NCBI GenBank assembly: GCA_021846285.1
Contig: JAJZCB010000027.1
Location: forward strand, 1-39,125
Origin: Bacillota bacterium
GTDB lineage: Bacteria; Bacillota; Bacilli; Alicyclobacillales; SLC66
DNA: 39,125 bases
Direction of reading: 5' to 3'
The notes below the pieces were generated by a model. It was not told where the DNA came from, did no database searches, and worked only from the letters and a program-made list of their open reading frames with translations. Positions 1-7,393 of this stretch are shown here, piece after piece. Position 1 is the stretch's first letter. Every line of letters starts with the position of its first letter. The position numbers and the translations under genes are program-made.

Positions 1-2
1 AA

Positions 3-764
3 TCACGCTACCGTGATGGGATTTGATGCTAGGAAGTGAAGGATCGAATCATTCGCAAGGATGGGATTTTCTCTTAATACATGCGGTCCATGACCACTCC
101 CCCGCACGATAAGATAGCGAGATCCTCTTACGATGGAGCTTAACGCCACGACTCTTTCTTCACCGGCGAATGGGTCATGTTCTCCTGTGATGAAGAACGA
201 GGGGCAGTTAATACTCTCTAGCTGACCTCGTGTTAACTTCGGGTATTCACGCCAGTCGATCGCGCTTTGCCTTACATGCTCTTGCCAGTTTCCTCTATGA
301 GCTTCTTGATGGCGTTGGATCAGTTGATTGATGAACTCCTGTTGTCCACGTTGAATCAGCGATTCCACTTCATAATCCTCAACACCGGTTGAGACGCAAA
401 CACCGCCAGTACCAATCGTCGTAAGGGTTGCTATTCTTCCGGGATTGTTTACCGCTACATACAGTCCCACGTTAGCGCCAAGGCTATAGCCAATAAAATG
501 TGCTTTCTCTATGTTCAACTGGTTCATAAATTCAACGATGTCATCCGCGAGTTGTGATGTATTCCATGCCAAGCTCTGGCACTTGGTTCTTCCGTGTCCC
601 CTAAAGTCGGGAAAATAGCAGGTGAATTGCTTCTGGAAATCCAGTATCTGACTTGCAAAAGCCAGTATGCCTCGTGAATAACCACTGTGTAAAAACACCA
701 CAGGTTCACCGACACCCATGTGCTCGTAAAACATTTCCAAGTCCTTCACCTTTATGTAGGGCAA
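3..764 (-). CDS. Alpha/beta hydrolase
   Basis: A 253-residue cytoplasmic alpha/beta-hydrolase-fold protein; the substrate cannot be told from sequence. Visible are the oxyanion-side HSGYS stretch near residue 26, the PDFRGHGRT strand-turn (52-60), the nucleophile elbow GYSLGA with Ser94, an acid candidate Asp197 in GEHDPF, and a C-terminal His225 in GSGHGPH. The catalytic triad therefore looks complete and the length is normal. The start is TTG: a GAGGTG ribosome-binding site lies about 7 bases upstream and no ATG fits. The gene is separated from the upstream DinB gene by about 60 bases, so the two may be co-transcribed. No junction repeat lies between them, unlike most neighbours to the right. 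It could be an esterase, a haloperoxidase-like or a C-C hydrolase. Confidence 0.9.
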   Translation of the reverse strand: MPYIKVKDLEMFYEHMGVGEPVVFLHSGYSRGILAFASQILDFQKQFTCYFPDFRGHGRTKCQSLAWNTSQLADDIVEFMNQLNIEKAHFIGYSLGANVGLYVAVNNPGRIATLTTIGTGGVCVSTGVEDYEVESLIQRGQQEFINQLIQRHQEAHRGNWQEHVRQSAIDWREYPKLTRGQLESINCPSFFITGEHDPFAGEERVVALSSIVRGSRYLIVRGSGHGPHVLRENPILANDSILHFLASNPITVA

Positions 765-824
765 TTTTTGTACACCTCACACGATTGGTCGTCGCCACAC
801 TCATTAAGACATAGCGTTCTGGGA

Positions 825-1358
825 CTACCACTGTAGTTGCCCTTTCCTCATTTTCGCAATGTAAACGATCTGTCCAGTGTGACTAGGCAAATGTCTAAAT
901 TGATGTAGCAACATTTCAAGGGTGGTAGCTTCATTGTCGACACCACTGTTCGTCAACGAAGGCAAATTCAAATAAGGTTGTTCCAATAATTTCTCCGGAT
1001 TTTCTTTGGCGTTCTCAAGAACCTGAATGATGCGGTCGTATGATTTACCTATTAATTCCATCGCTTGTTCTTTGGACATTTGGAGACCCCGTTCGAATTC
1101 CTTATCCCTATCTCTTGTATCTGGAACGTCAAAGAAAACGGTTTCATATCGTTGGTGTACAGTTCCCCAAATATGTGCCACCAAGTTAGCTATGCTGTTA
1201 CTTTCTGGAGCTGGCGACCATACGATGTCTTCATCGGATAACTGGGTGATTACTTGTATTGTGCCTATTTGATCCGCTCGATATTTCTTTAATAGAAAGT
1301 CAATCAATATAGTCGAGCTATCCAAAACGGATTCACGCCCCAACATTTTTACTACCAT
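825..1358 (-). CDS. DinB-like / DUF1572 family protein
   Basis: A 177-residue four-helix-bundle protein of the DinB/YfiT superfamily, closest in pattern to DUF1572. These proteins usually bind a divalent metal with three histidines, and many act as thiol-dependent transferases or stress proteins; the exact role here is unknown. Candidate ligands are His62 (LVAHIWG) and His156 and His160 in the C-terminal HQFRHLPSHTGQI helix. The protein ends shortly after the last helix, slightly short for the family. The ATG at 1358 and a second ATG five codons in both lack a clear ribosome-binding site, so the start is uncertain. Upstream lies a full junction repeat (1436-1540), consistent with a cassette-like single gene. 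Confidence 0.85.
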   Translation of the reverse strand: MVVKMLGRESVLDSSTILIDFLLKKYRADQIGTIQVITQLSDEDIVWSPAPESNSIANLVAHIWGTVHQRYETVFFDVPDTRDRDKEFERGLQMSKEQAMELIGKSYDRIIQVLENAKENPEKLLEQPYLNLPSLTNSGVDNEATTLEMLLHQFRHLPSHTGQIVYIAKMRKGQLQW

Positions 1359-1435
1359 AATATCAAACGTCTGAGCATGTGGGGGGTACTATTTCAAATC
1401 CTACCGGAAAGTTGCATTGACATGCTATTGGATTA

Positions 1436-1540
1436 AACTGCCCGATTACGCAGCACTTGCCCTTCTGACCGTGCCGGATAATCATACACCTCCGTGGCTC
1501 TCACCGACGACTTTCAAGTCGCAGCCCGTTACCTGAATAA
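1436..1540. repeat. Junction repeat (attC-like), long class
   Basis: Lies between the VOC pseudogene and the DinB gene. The left end is TTAAAC followed by TGCCCGATTACG. The right end is CCCGTTACCTGAATAA (1525-1540). AAC (1436-1438) to GTT (1528-1530) spans 95 bp, against 93 and 97 bp in the other two long copies. The middle shares TAATCAT, CAC and other blocks with the copy at 5175-5283. GCACTTG (1453-1459) can pair with CAAGTCGC (1515-1522) leaving one bulged C, which recalls the imperfect L boxes of attC sites. Repeat status is clear by eye; attC identity is inference. Confidence 0.55.
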
Positions 1541-1551
1541 GACAATTCGCA

Positions 1552-1941
1552 TTAAGGAGCTACCAGCTCAACCTTGATTCAGTCAGGGTCTTAAAAATAG
1601 ACTGCATAATGGTCTTCTCCGCCTGCATATGGATGCCTGTCCTCGTAAAGAATTTTCATGCCGCTCGCTCGAATCTTTTCTGTCAATTCATCCCCTTGAT
1701 TACGGGAGTCCGCGTGAAAAGCCAAATGATTTAATCCGACCCGACTTCGGTTGTAGGGGGTACCTAGGTGTTTCTCCCTCACCTGGACAAACACCAAATA
1801 CGTATTGTCCAGCTTCCAGCTACGCCCTTCTTCCCACTCTTGAAACGGTTCATAACCAAGCTCTGATAAGAACCATCCCCAAAAATGAGTGGAGTGTTGC
1901 CGATTTGATACACATATCTCAACGTGGTGAAGACCACCCAT
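1552..1941 (-). pseudogene. VOC-fold (glyoxalase/bleomycin-resistance-like) protein with two nonsense mutations
   Basis: The open part (1591-1941, 116 residues) starts at an ATG behind GAGAGGTG and reads as a vicinal-oxygen-chelate protein: GGLHHVEICVS at the N-terminus with the first metal-ligand His, and the usual GLNHLAFHADS half-repeat near residues 69-79. The frame stops at TAA just after HYAVYF. Reading on in the same frame gives DPD, a TGA, then IKVELVAP and a TAA at 1552-1554. This is exactly how VOC proteins normally end (EDPDRIKVE), so the first stop looks like GAA to TAA and the second like CGA to TGA. The lost tail carries the final metal-ligand Glu. The gene is therefore probably inactive, or the strain is read through at both stops, which is unlikely. 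Confidence 0.8.
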
Positions 1942-1961
1942 AAAAACACCTCTCTCATTGA

Positions 1962-2033
1962 GGAATGCTGCTCGATTGCGCCGCAACTGTCTGTTTCCAT
2001 TCTACTGCATTCTTGCACCGTTACATTCAATTA
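1962..2033. repeat. Junction repeat (attC-like), short class
   Basis: Lies between the VOC pseudogene and the prenyltransferase-like gene at 2031. The left end GGAATGCTGCTCGATTG is almost identical to the left end of the copy at 6288. The right end ACCGTTACATTCAA (2017-2030) abuts the stop codon of the gene to the right. The end-to-end length is about 60 bp. TTGCG and CGCAA form a small hairpin next to the left end. Confidence 0.5.
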
Positions 2034-2960
2034 CGATATCTGTTGTATCCGTCCAAAGTCGTACAGAGATTTCAAGTTTCGAACAGTCAGATATCCCTTC
2101 CACTCCCTCTCAGCATCCAGCCAGTCTTCATCGTAATTCCCGTACCACGACCAATTGGGACTCCAACTTCCGTCTTCATTGATGTGTTCAATTTCATACT
2201 CCAAGTTCAACTGGATTGCGTTGCTTAGCATATCGGCAAACGGTGATGCAGGAGAATCAATAATCTGTAAAGGTTTCGCACCATAATTCGCCCATTGTTC
2301 TGGGCTCACATCCACGGTGAATGTAACGGACTTCATCAACTTGTCCTTAATGACTGAACGGTACGGTTCGGGAGCATATCTGTACAACCGCTGGTAGCAT
2401 AGAAAATCATGTAAGTCCAACTTCTCGGGCATCTGTTCCAGTTCCGACACCGCCTTGTCGGACAGTAAATGCAAAAACTGTCTTGGAGCCAATTCGTTAT
2501 AGCTCCACAGATAACCAAGGATCTCGGCGCTAGGATTTGCCCATGTGCCTTCGACACCGCACCGTCTCGTGGTTTCGTCAAAACTCCACCAAGGGGCATG
2601 AGGAACCAAGTTAATGGATGCTGGAACCGCATGCCACCGTTGCTCTTCGGCATCATACGCATCCAACAGATATCGAACTGCATCCTGAATCATCGGATCG
2701 GTCACAGGAAGTCCAATCTCCTGCGAATATTGCAGGGCTATCGACGTACCCATCGGCGATGACTCTTCCAATCGAAAATCAGGCTCTATGCGCTGCCCAA
2801 ACCCGCCGTCTGTGTTTTGAAAACCCTTGAGTGCGTTCCTAACATCATAAGAAGAACCTCCCCAAAAGTAGAATGCCGCCAATTGCTTGTCCAAAAGACG
2901 AGCTTGAGTCATGACAAACATTCGGGAAAGCTGGAATTGTCGTTCACTGAGTATCTTCAT
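2031..2960 (-). CDS. Prenyltransferase/terpene-cyclase-fold protein, copy 2
   Basis: A 309-residue soluble protein. It has the QNTDGGFG motif at residues 48-55, the QW-type turn of the alpha-alpha-toroid fold found in squalene cyclases and protein prenyltransferase beta subunits, followed by helix pairs and an ANPSAEILGYL segment. No cyclase DxDD acid or clear zinc ligands can be seen, so enzymatic activity is unproven. Its start overlaps the stop of the upstream copy by four bases (ATGA), so the two are translationally coupled. The shared GGSS, DGGF and NPSAEI-GYL segments show that the genes arose by tandem duplication. They probably form one functional unit, perhaps a heterodimer. Confidence 0.75.
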   Translation of the reverse strand: MKILSERQFQLSRMFVMTQARLLDKQLAAFYFWGGSSYDVRNALKGFQNTDGGFGQRIEPDFRLEESSPMGTSIALQYSQEIGLPVTDPMIQDAVRYLLDAYDAEEQRWHAVPASINLVPHAPWWSFDETTRRCGVEGTWANPSAEILGYLWSYNELAPRQFLHLLSDKAVSELEQMPEKLDLHDFLCYQRLYRYAPEPYRSVIKDKLMKSVTFTVDVSPEQWANYGAKPLQIIDSPASPFADMLSNAIQLNLEYEIEHINEDGSWSPNWSWYGNYDEDWLDAEREWKGYLTVRNLKSLYDFGRIQQIS

Positions 2961-3823
2961 ACGGTCATCCCTTCAATTCTGCCGTGATTCCGAAGTATTA
3001 CGAGCGTTTCCAAGGTCAAAATGCTTCTCCACGTGTCAACCTCTTCCACATCAGCATTCCAATTCAAAGGGAAAAATCCTTCAGGTGATTGCCTTGATAT
3101 TTCATAGTCAAGATTGAGGTTCGTTTCGTGTTTAAGATCACCATACAGCGGTGATGAAGGCGAAGGAACATACCAAATGGGTTTGGCAAAATACCCTGTC
3201 CAACTTGCCGGATCAATGTTTACAACGTTTCCAATCTCACGATGAAGGCACTCCAAAATCTCTGAAGTGATTCGTCGGGGAGTTCGTTCAGCCATACTCA
3301 GAAAACAAAGCGCCGCAAACATCTCTAGCGGTCGTGGAGAAGATCGGAGCTTATTAACGGCAATTTCAGTTAATTGTTCGAGAAAATTCCTTGGCACCAG
3401 ATCTTGGTACTCGTAAAGATACCCGACAATTTCAGCACTCGGATTTCCCCACAAATAATCGAATTGATCATCAGGAGGATCTTTTCGGCTGAGGTCGGGG
3501 AACCAATAACGGAGGTTGTCATCAAAAGAGTGCAGGAAATACGATATACCTTTTTGGACCAATTCATTCTCCACTGGGACATGTAACTCGCTCAGAATTT
3601 GAAAAGCGACACACGTGCCAATGGACGACGAACAGTTAGCATCGCCTTCACCCATTCCCGAAAATCCACCGTCTGCGCTCTGATGTTGCTCCAACACCGC
3701 TAAAACTGCCTCGGAACTGCCCCCTTCAAAATGATATCGGAACAACGCCTGTTCCAAAGGTCTACCATAGTCTGAAAGGTAGTCTCGTGCCCGCACAAAG
3801 TTTGACCTGCTCATGACCAACAT
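2957..3823 (-). CDS. Prenyltransferase/terpene-cyclase-fold protein, copy 1
   Basis: A 288-residue paralogue of the next gene. It aligns over its whole length: FEGGSS near residue 33, QHQSADGGFSG near 47, GNPSAEIVGYLYEYQDLVPRNFL in the middle, and a C-terminal LNLDYEI-PEG-PLNW block matching NLEYEI-DGSWSPNW in its partner. The fold is the alpha-alpha toroid, but no catalytic acid motif is visible. The likely start is the ATG at 3823 behind GAGGTG; a second ATG three codons on is possible. A complete junction repeat (3871-3980) lies directly upstream and none lies between the paralogues, so the pair behaves as a single two-gene cassette. Confidence 0.75.
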   Translation of the reverse strand: MLVMSRSNFVRARDYLSDYGRPLEQALFRYHFEGGSSEAVLAVLEQHQSADGGFSGMGEGDANCSSSIGTCVAFQILSELHVPVENELVQKGISYFLHSFDDNLRYWFPDLSRKDPPDDQFDYLWGNPSAEIVGYLYEYQDLVPRNFLEQLTEIAVNKLRSSPRPLEMFAALCFLSMAERTPRRITSEILECLHREIGNVVNIDPASWTGYFAKPIWYVPSPSSPLYGDLKHETNLNLDYEISRQSPEGFFPLNWNADVEEVDTWRSILTLETLVILRNHGRIEGMTV

Positions 3824-3870
3824 GTTGAATTATCACCTCACTTTCACAGTACTTTCGCTTCGGCTTGTGT

Positions 3871-3980
3871 CGTTAACCTTCCCGATCGCTACGTAATGAC
3901 AGCGTAGCACCGCCGAATTTTTATGCAACCGTCACGCGGCTCCGCTTTCTGCAGATATGTACACGTTAGGTCAGTAAGGA
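3871..3980. repeat. Junction repeat (attC-like), long class
   Basis: Lies between the NUDIX gene and the prenyltransferase-like pair. The left end is CGTTAACCTTCCCGATCG and the right end CACGTTAGGTCAGTAA, ending shortly before the NUDIX stop codon. AAC (3875-3877) to GTT (3965-3967) is 93 bp. On the minus strand the gene-proximal end reads ACCTAAC, which fits the integron R-box pattern RYYYAAC. A perfect GCTACG/CGTAGC hairpin sits inside the left half. Confidence 0.5.
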
Positions 3981-3989
3981 TTGCGGGTT

Positions 3990-4481
3990 TTATACCTCGA
4001 ATGAACTAACCCATTGGATGTCTCCCTGATAAAGTGACGTAAGCGTTTTTTGAATCACAGTAGGCAACACATCATGGCTCACAAGATTCTCTTCGTTAAA
4101 CTCCATCCAATAAAACTCGAGGTGAGATTCCGTTGAGTCTGGATTACTGGTTGGATTTAACGAGTCAACGTAAACCTCGAACAAATGACATACTTCGTGG
4201 ATGTAAGCCTCATTCGGAACCTCTTCGATGAAAACCTCCATCGCTCCAAGAAACCTACCAACTGAACAAGATTCAATTCCTAATTCCTCTTGGAGTTCCC
4301 GTTGTAAAGCTGATTTTGCTCCTTCTCCAGGTTCAACACCTCCGCCGGGCAGAAATGAATGTGCTCCTTTCATTTTCGCAATCAATATTTTGTTTTGCTT
4401 AACAATGACCGCCCGAGCAATTTGCCTAAATCTTATCTCCAGAACCAACACCTCCCGAAGTTCACGCAAAACACACTGCAC
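3990..4481 (-). CDS. NUDIX hydrolase
   Basis: A 163-residue NUDIX hydrolase. The complete NUDIX box (G-x5-E-x7-REL-x-EE-x-GI) is at residues 47-69 and provides the Mg2+-binding helix that cleaves nucleoside diphosphate-X compounds; the actual substrate is unknown. The N-terminal strand (LEIRFRQIARAVIVKQNKILI) is typical. The start is ambiguous. The ATG at 4481 has GAGG about eight bases upstream inside the shared junction motif. A much stronger GGGAGG lies eight bases before an in-frame CTG twelve codons downstream, close to where homologous proteins usually begin. It sits alone between two junction repeats. Confidence 0.9.
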   Translation of the reverse strand: MQCVLRELREVLVLEIRFRQIARAVIVKQNKILIAKMKGAHSFLPGGGVEPGEGAKSALQRELQEELGIESCSVGRFLGAMEVFIEEVPNEAYIHEVCHLFEVYVDSLNPTSNPDSTESHLEFYWMEFNEENLVSHDVLPTVIQKTLTSLYQGDIQWVSSFEV

Positions 4482-4484
4482 ATT

Positions 4485-4500
4485 CCCGTTACCTCAATAA
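4485..4500. repeat. Junction repeat, right-end half only
   Basis: CCCGTTACCTCAATAA, the right-end motif of the junction family, lies between the NUDIX gene and the methyltransferase pseudogene. The left end would fall inside the NUDIX coding sequence and is not seen, so this junction looks truncated or the NUDIX gene begins within the site. Confidence 0.45.
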
Positions 4501-4541
4501 TTCGACCGACGAAGTGGATGAATTTTCGCGCCAGAAATACC

Positions 4542-5104
4542 CTATTCCGGCACCGTGCCATAGGCGATCATCATCGTAGGAGCTGTAAGGGTATCGAATT
4601 CTAACCCATGGTCACGGAAGGTTGTTCCAGCCAAAACTTCAGACATAAATAGTTCCTTCGCCTCATCTTCACTCAACCCTCGCGCCACCAAGTCCCGGTT
4701 ATAGGACTCTTCGTCTTGAGGGATGTTCGATAACCCCTCTTCCGATAGTGAATCGTGAAGGGCTCTTGCTGACGAACGATCGCCGCGTGGATTTAAGTAG
4801 TTGACCTTGTCGCTGACACGGCAATTGACGTCGCTTAAACCGATCTCCGACATATAGACAGGAATTTTCATTCCCACGTTTCCATCTTTTCCACTTCTGG
4901 CTGCATCAAGCTCGTATAACTTTTGCAGGATACCGATCTTGACTATCTCTGACTGATCGACTCCATGAATGTAAATGTGCGACATGGCTGATAGCCAGAA
5001 TGGTTCGAAGCAAACTACCAATCCGTTGCTCCGAACACACCTCTTCATGCGTTGAAGAATTTCTTCAAATACTCGATTTTTTCATCCCAGTAGTATCGGT
5101 CCAT
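4542..5104 (-). pseudogene. SAM-dependent methyltransferase with deleted core
   Basis: The N-terminus is intact: an ATG at 5104 behind GGAGG encodes MDRYYWDEKIEYLKK, a typical opening of a class I methyltransferase, then stops after four more codons. The C-terminal half resumes in another frame (near EEILQRMKRCVRSNG) and runs about 170 residues to 4542 with GLVVCFEPFW, VDQSEIVKIGILQKL and GKDGNVGMKIP. Those segments normally follow the SAM-binding Rossmann part, and that part, including the glycine-rich motif I, is absent. An internal deletion of roughly 90 codons plus a frame change is the simplest reading. The remaining open frame alone cannot bind SAM. A junction repeat flanks it on each side. 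Confidence 0.75.
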
Positions 5105-5174
5105 ATTCGACCTCCAGTGGACGAAGTGACGTCAGCAACACTTGACCAGTATTCTTCACAGGAGTGCTCATGAA

Positions 5175-5283
5175 CTAACTCTGCTGCCCGAATTCTCAGG
5201 AACCGCGCTACTGGCTCCCTGCATAATCATCCACTTGTCAAACGACGGTAACAATTGCATTTTCACCCCCGTTACTTGAAGAA
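5175..5283. repeat. Junction repeat (attC-like), long class
   Basis: Lies between the nucleotidyltransferase gene and the methyltransferase pseudogene. The left end is CTAACTCTGCTGCCCGAATT and the right end CCCGTTACTTGAAGAA (5268-5283), five bases from the stop codon of the gene to the right. AAC (5177-5179) to GTT (5271-5273) is 97 bp. It aligns with the copy at 1436 through TGCCCGAtT, a central GCATAATCAT block and the shared right end. Confidence 0.55.
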
Positions 5284-5288
5284 GAAAT

Positions 5289-6257
5289 TTATAACGGTTG
5301 TCGAATTCGGAGCATCAATTCGTCTGCGGCTCTGCAGAGTTCATGTATTGAGCATGAATCCAATTTCGCGAAACCGACTCTCTCTAAATCTATCACCAAG
5401 TTCTTCGGTAATCGTTCGACATATTGGTCTAGTGGCAAGCCATTAGAGGTCTCAAGATAAAGCCAGAATGCCTCTCCTGAAAAATGCCACGCCAAACTTG
5501 CTAGTTGACCCGTTCTTACCAAGCGTTGAGCCTTTTTTGCATTCAAAGCATCTTGAAGCGGTGAAAGCACAAAGTCATTTGCCCTATCTGGATATTGCCT
5601 CCGTAAAAACTCTCTAAAGCGTTCGACGGCTCGTACCATCCGTGGTACATCCCCATCGGACACGACGAGCCATTTGCATATATCTTTAATGATTTGAAAG
5701 TCAAAATTGATTTCCATCCAAGGAATTAGCCGGCCTGTGGAACAAGAACCAGTATCAAAGAACATTGCCATGAAGGCGGCATCCGTCCAAGCGGCTCCGC
5801 CAGCGACGGTAGCCGAATACGGGGTGTTCTGCTCAATACTGTTGAGCGCCCATTGCTTCCTTTGCTCAACGAGCTTAGTCCATTTACCGAATGTCTCCAT
5901 CTGCCCAACAGTCGAACCAAAGTAATGGCATGCTTCGTCTTGAATGGCTTTGAATTGCCCAAGAGGATCGTACAATGGCTTGGATTCCAGCAAGTATCTA
6001 TAGTTCAATGGGTTGTCGCTAATCGCATGCGGTGAAATGGTAGCATAGTCTACCTGAACGAATTCACCTTCATAAATTAGGTTTTTCGGTTCGCATGTTG
6101 CGGACTCTTCCACACAAATTGTGATGTCAACATCACTGAATTCATCAGCATCCTCACGTCCCACTGAACCGCCAGCGAATGCGTATTTCACGTGAGGCAG
6201 ATTTAACTCATGAAGACACCTTCGTCCCAAGTCGAGGAGCATATCGTTACGTGTCAT
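5289..6257 (-). CDS. Nucleotidyltransferase-domain protein
   Basis: A 322-residue protein whose first 50 residues hold the polymerase-beta-type signature GGSVGR (29-34) followed by SDVDI with Asp42 and Asp44. This is the fold of aminoglycoside adenylyltransferases, MNT-type antitoxins and tRNA nucleotidyltransferases. A third acidic residue is plausible at QVDYA. The remaining 250 residues are helical and not assigned. The start chosen is the ATG at 6257 behind AAAAGGAC; 18 further open codons upstream are actually the junction repeat. The substrate is unknown: a drug, a nucleotide or a protein are all possible. No HEPN partner gene is adjacent. Confidence 0.75.
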   Translation of the reverse strand: MTRNDMLLDLGRRCLHELNLPHVKYAFAGGSVGREDADEFSDVDITICVEESATCEPKNLIYEGEFVQVDYATISPHAISDNPLNYRYLLESKPLYDPLGQFKAIQDEACHYFGSTVGQMETFGKWTKLVEQRKQWALNSIEQNTPYSATVAGGAAWTDAAFMAMFFDTGSCSTGRLIPWMEINFDFQIIKDICKWLVVSDGDVPRMVRAVERFREFLRRQYPDRANDFVLSPLQDALNAKKAQRLVRTGQLASLAWHFSGEAFWLYLETSNGLPLDQYVERLPKNLVIDLERVGFAKLDSCSIHELCRAADELMLRIRQPL

Positions 6258-6287
6258 GACATCAGTCCTTTTGAGAGATTTCTTGTG

Positions 6288-6369
6288 GAATGCTGCTCGA
6301 TAGTGACGCAAGACCTTTCGTTCGACAGCCCTTGCGTCATGTACGCCCCTTTAGCGACAGTACAGCAAC
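6288..6369. repeat. Junction repeat (attC-like), short class, with perfect hairpin
   Basis: Lies between the DUF2268 gene and the nucleotidyltransferase. The left end is GGAATGCTGCTCGATAG. Directly inside it, TGACGCAAG (6304-6312) and CTTGCGTCA (6331-6339) are a perfect 9-bp inverted repeat around 18 bases. The right end CCCCTTTAGCGAC is a diverged form of CCCGTTA. It is followed by AGTACAGCAAC (6359-6369), which recurs exactly at 11336-11346 beside another right-end motif. There is no T-run, so it does not look like a terminator. Confidence 0.55.
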
Positions 6370-6388
6370 GGCTCTGCTGTAAGCTTTA

Positions 6389-7162
6389 TCATTTGATGTG
6401 TTTATAACCACTATTCCAGAATAGTTCTTCATCTGGTATGTAATGGGCTTCTAAAATAGACATGCTATGTTTTTGCATATAAGCTCTCACAATACGGCTT
6501 CCAATCTCGTATGCTTTCAAACCAATGTATTCAATATAACCATTTGGACCAACAGCATCCAGATCGGCGCCGTTCCACCATGTCTTTTCATCTTCATCGG
6601 ATACGTTATAGGGTGGAATAGGTGCTGGATACAGCGTGTCACTCAGCACCATAGCTAAACCTTCAAATATAAGATAATCCCTGACGGTGTAGGGTACGAC
6701 TTCACCGTACCCGTGCTCGGTAGCTTGTGGTTTTTGCGTCATACGTACACCGTGACTGAACTCGTGAGCAATATTCCGTTGAAGTCTGACTGGTGCGAGT
6801 TCATCGATTTTGACACTCACAAGGATTTTCCCTGGAGCTATAGTACACCCACCACCAAACTTCTCGATTGCAGGAAAAATGTGCGTTTGGATGTCATTGA
6901 TTCGTGAGGGCAAGAGAGTTGAAACCCGCTCGCAACTTGTCCTTCCGACTTCCGCTAAATCAAAATTGAGTAAGTGTTGTAATTTCGCGTCTCGCGAGGC
7001 GTCGGTTGCAAAGGGCTTGACCGCATTGCGTATACTTGCTTGAACGAAGAAATTAAACGGATACGGCTGGTTTTTACTGAGATCATCGCTAATTCGGTCT
7101 AGAGTGGCAGTGAACGTGACATCATCGATGTGAATCAGTTCCTCGATGTAATTGAATATCAA
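6389..7162 (-). CDS. DUF2268 (YjaZ-like) putative zinc protease
   Basis: A 257-residue protein with HEFSHG at residues 133-138 and a downstream acidic FEGLA near 167. This HExxH-plus-Glu pattern of gluzincin-like peptidases is typical of DUF2268/YjaZ proteins. No signal peptide or membrane segment is visible, so a cytoplasmic location is likely. The start is TTG at 7162: GGAGG is eight bases upstream, and the protein from there (IFNYIEELIHIDDVTF) has a sensible domain beginning. The longer open frame upstream is junction DNA. In other Bacillota, YjaZ-type genes are uncharacterised predicted Zn-dependent proteases, so the peptidase activity is a family-based prediction. Confidence 0.8.
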   Translation of the reverse strand: MIFNYIEELIHIDDVTFTATLDRISDDLSKNQPYPFNFFVQASIRNAVKPFATDASRDAKLQHLLNFDLAEVGRTSCERVSTLLPSRINDIQTHIFPAIEKFGGGCTIAPGKILVSVKIDELAPVRLQRNIAHEFSHGVRMTQKPQATEHGYGEVVPYTVRDYLIFEGLAMVLSDTLYPAPIPPYNVSDEDEKTWWNGADLDAVGPNGYIEYIGLKAYEIGSRIVRAYMQKHSMSILEAHYIPDEELFWNSGYKHIK

Positions 7163-7393
7163 AGTACAAAACCTCCATCTGTATTCCCATGATTTTTTCG
7201 ATACCCTATCAGGGGTATTACCATTTCCGCAAGACATGTTATTGAATTCTACTGCCCGAGAGTCCAGGAAGGAAGAGCGGGAGGGAGGGAGGGAGTTCGA
7301 CGTTGTATGTTTATTTAAACATAATCGCAGGTCAAATCCTGAGTTGGGGCTCCAGCACAGTGGTACTGTGATTTCAGTGCTCAAAATGCTGAA
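7163..7393. other. Intergenic junction with half repeat, G4 motif and hairpins
   Basis: Contains the left-end junction motif TACTGCCCGAGAG (about 7250-7262) but no CCCGTTA right end. It also holds a perfect four-run GGGA tract (7279-7293, plus strand), an 8-bp palindrome TATGTTTA/TAAACATA (7306-7313 and 7316-7323), and a CACAGT-GGT-ACTGTG hairpin (7356-7370) downstream of the retropepsin stop codon. No convincing promoter is visible. Confidence 0.5.

Noticed and set aside
5289-6257. Nucleotidyltransferase as half of a HEPN-MNT toxin-antitoxin pair
   Set aside because: The protein is much longer than MNT antitoxins and no HEPN-like gene is adjacent.
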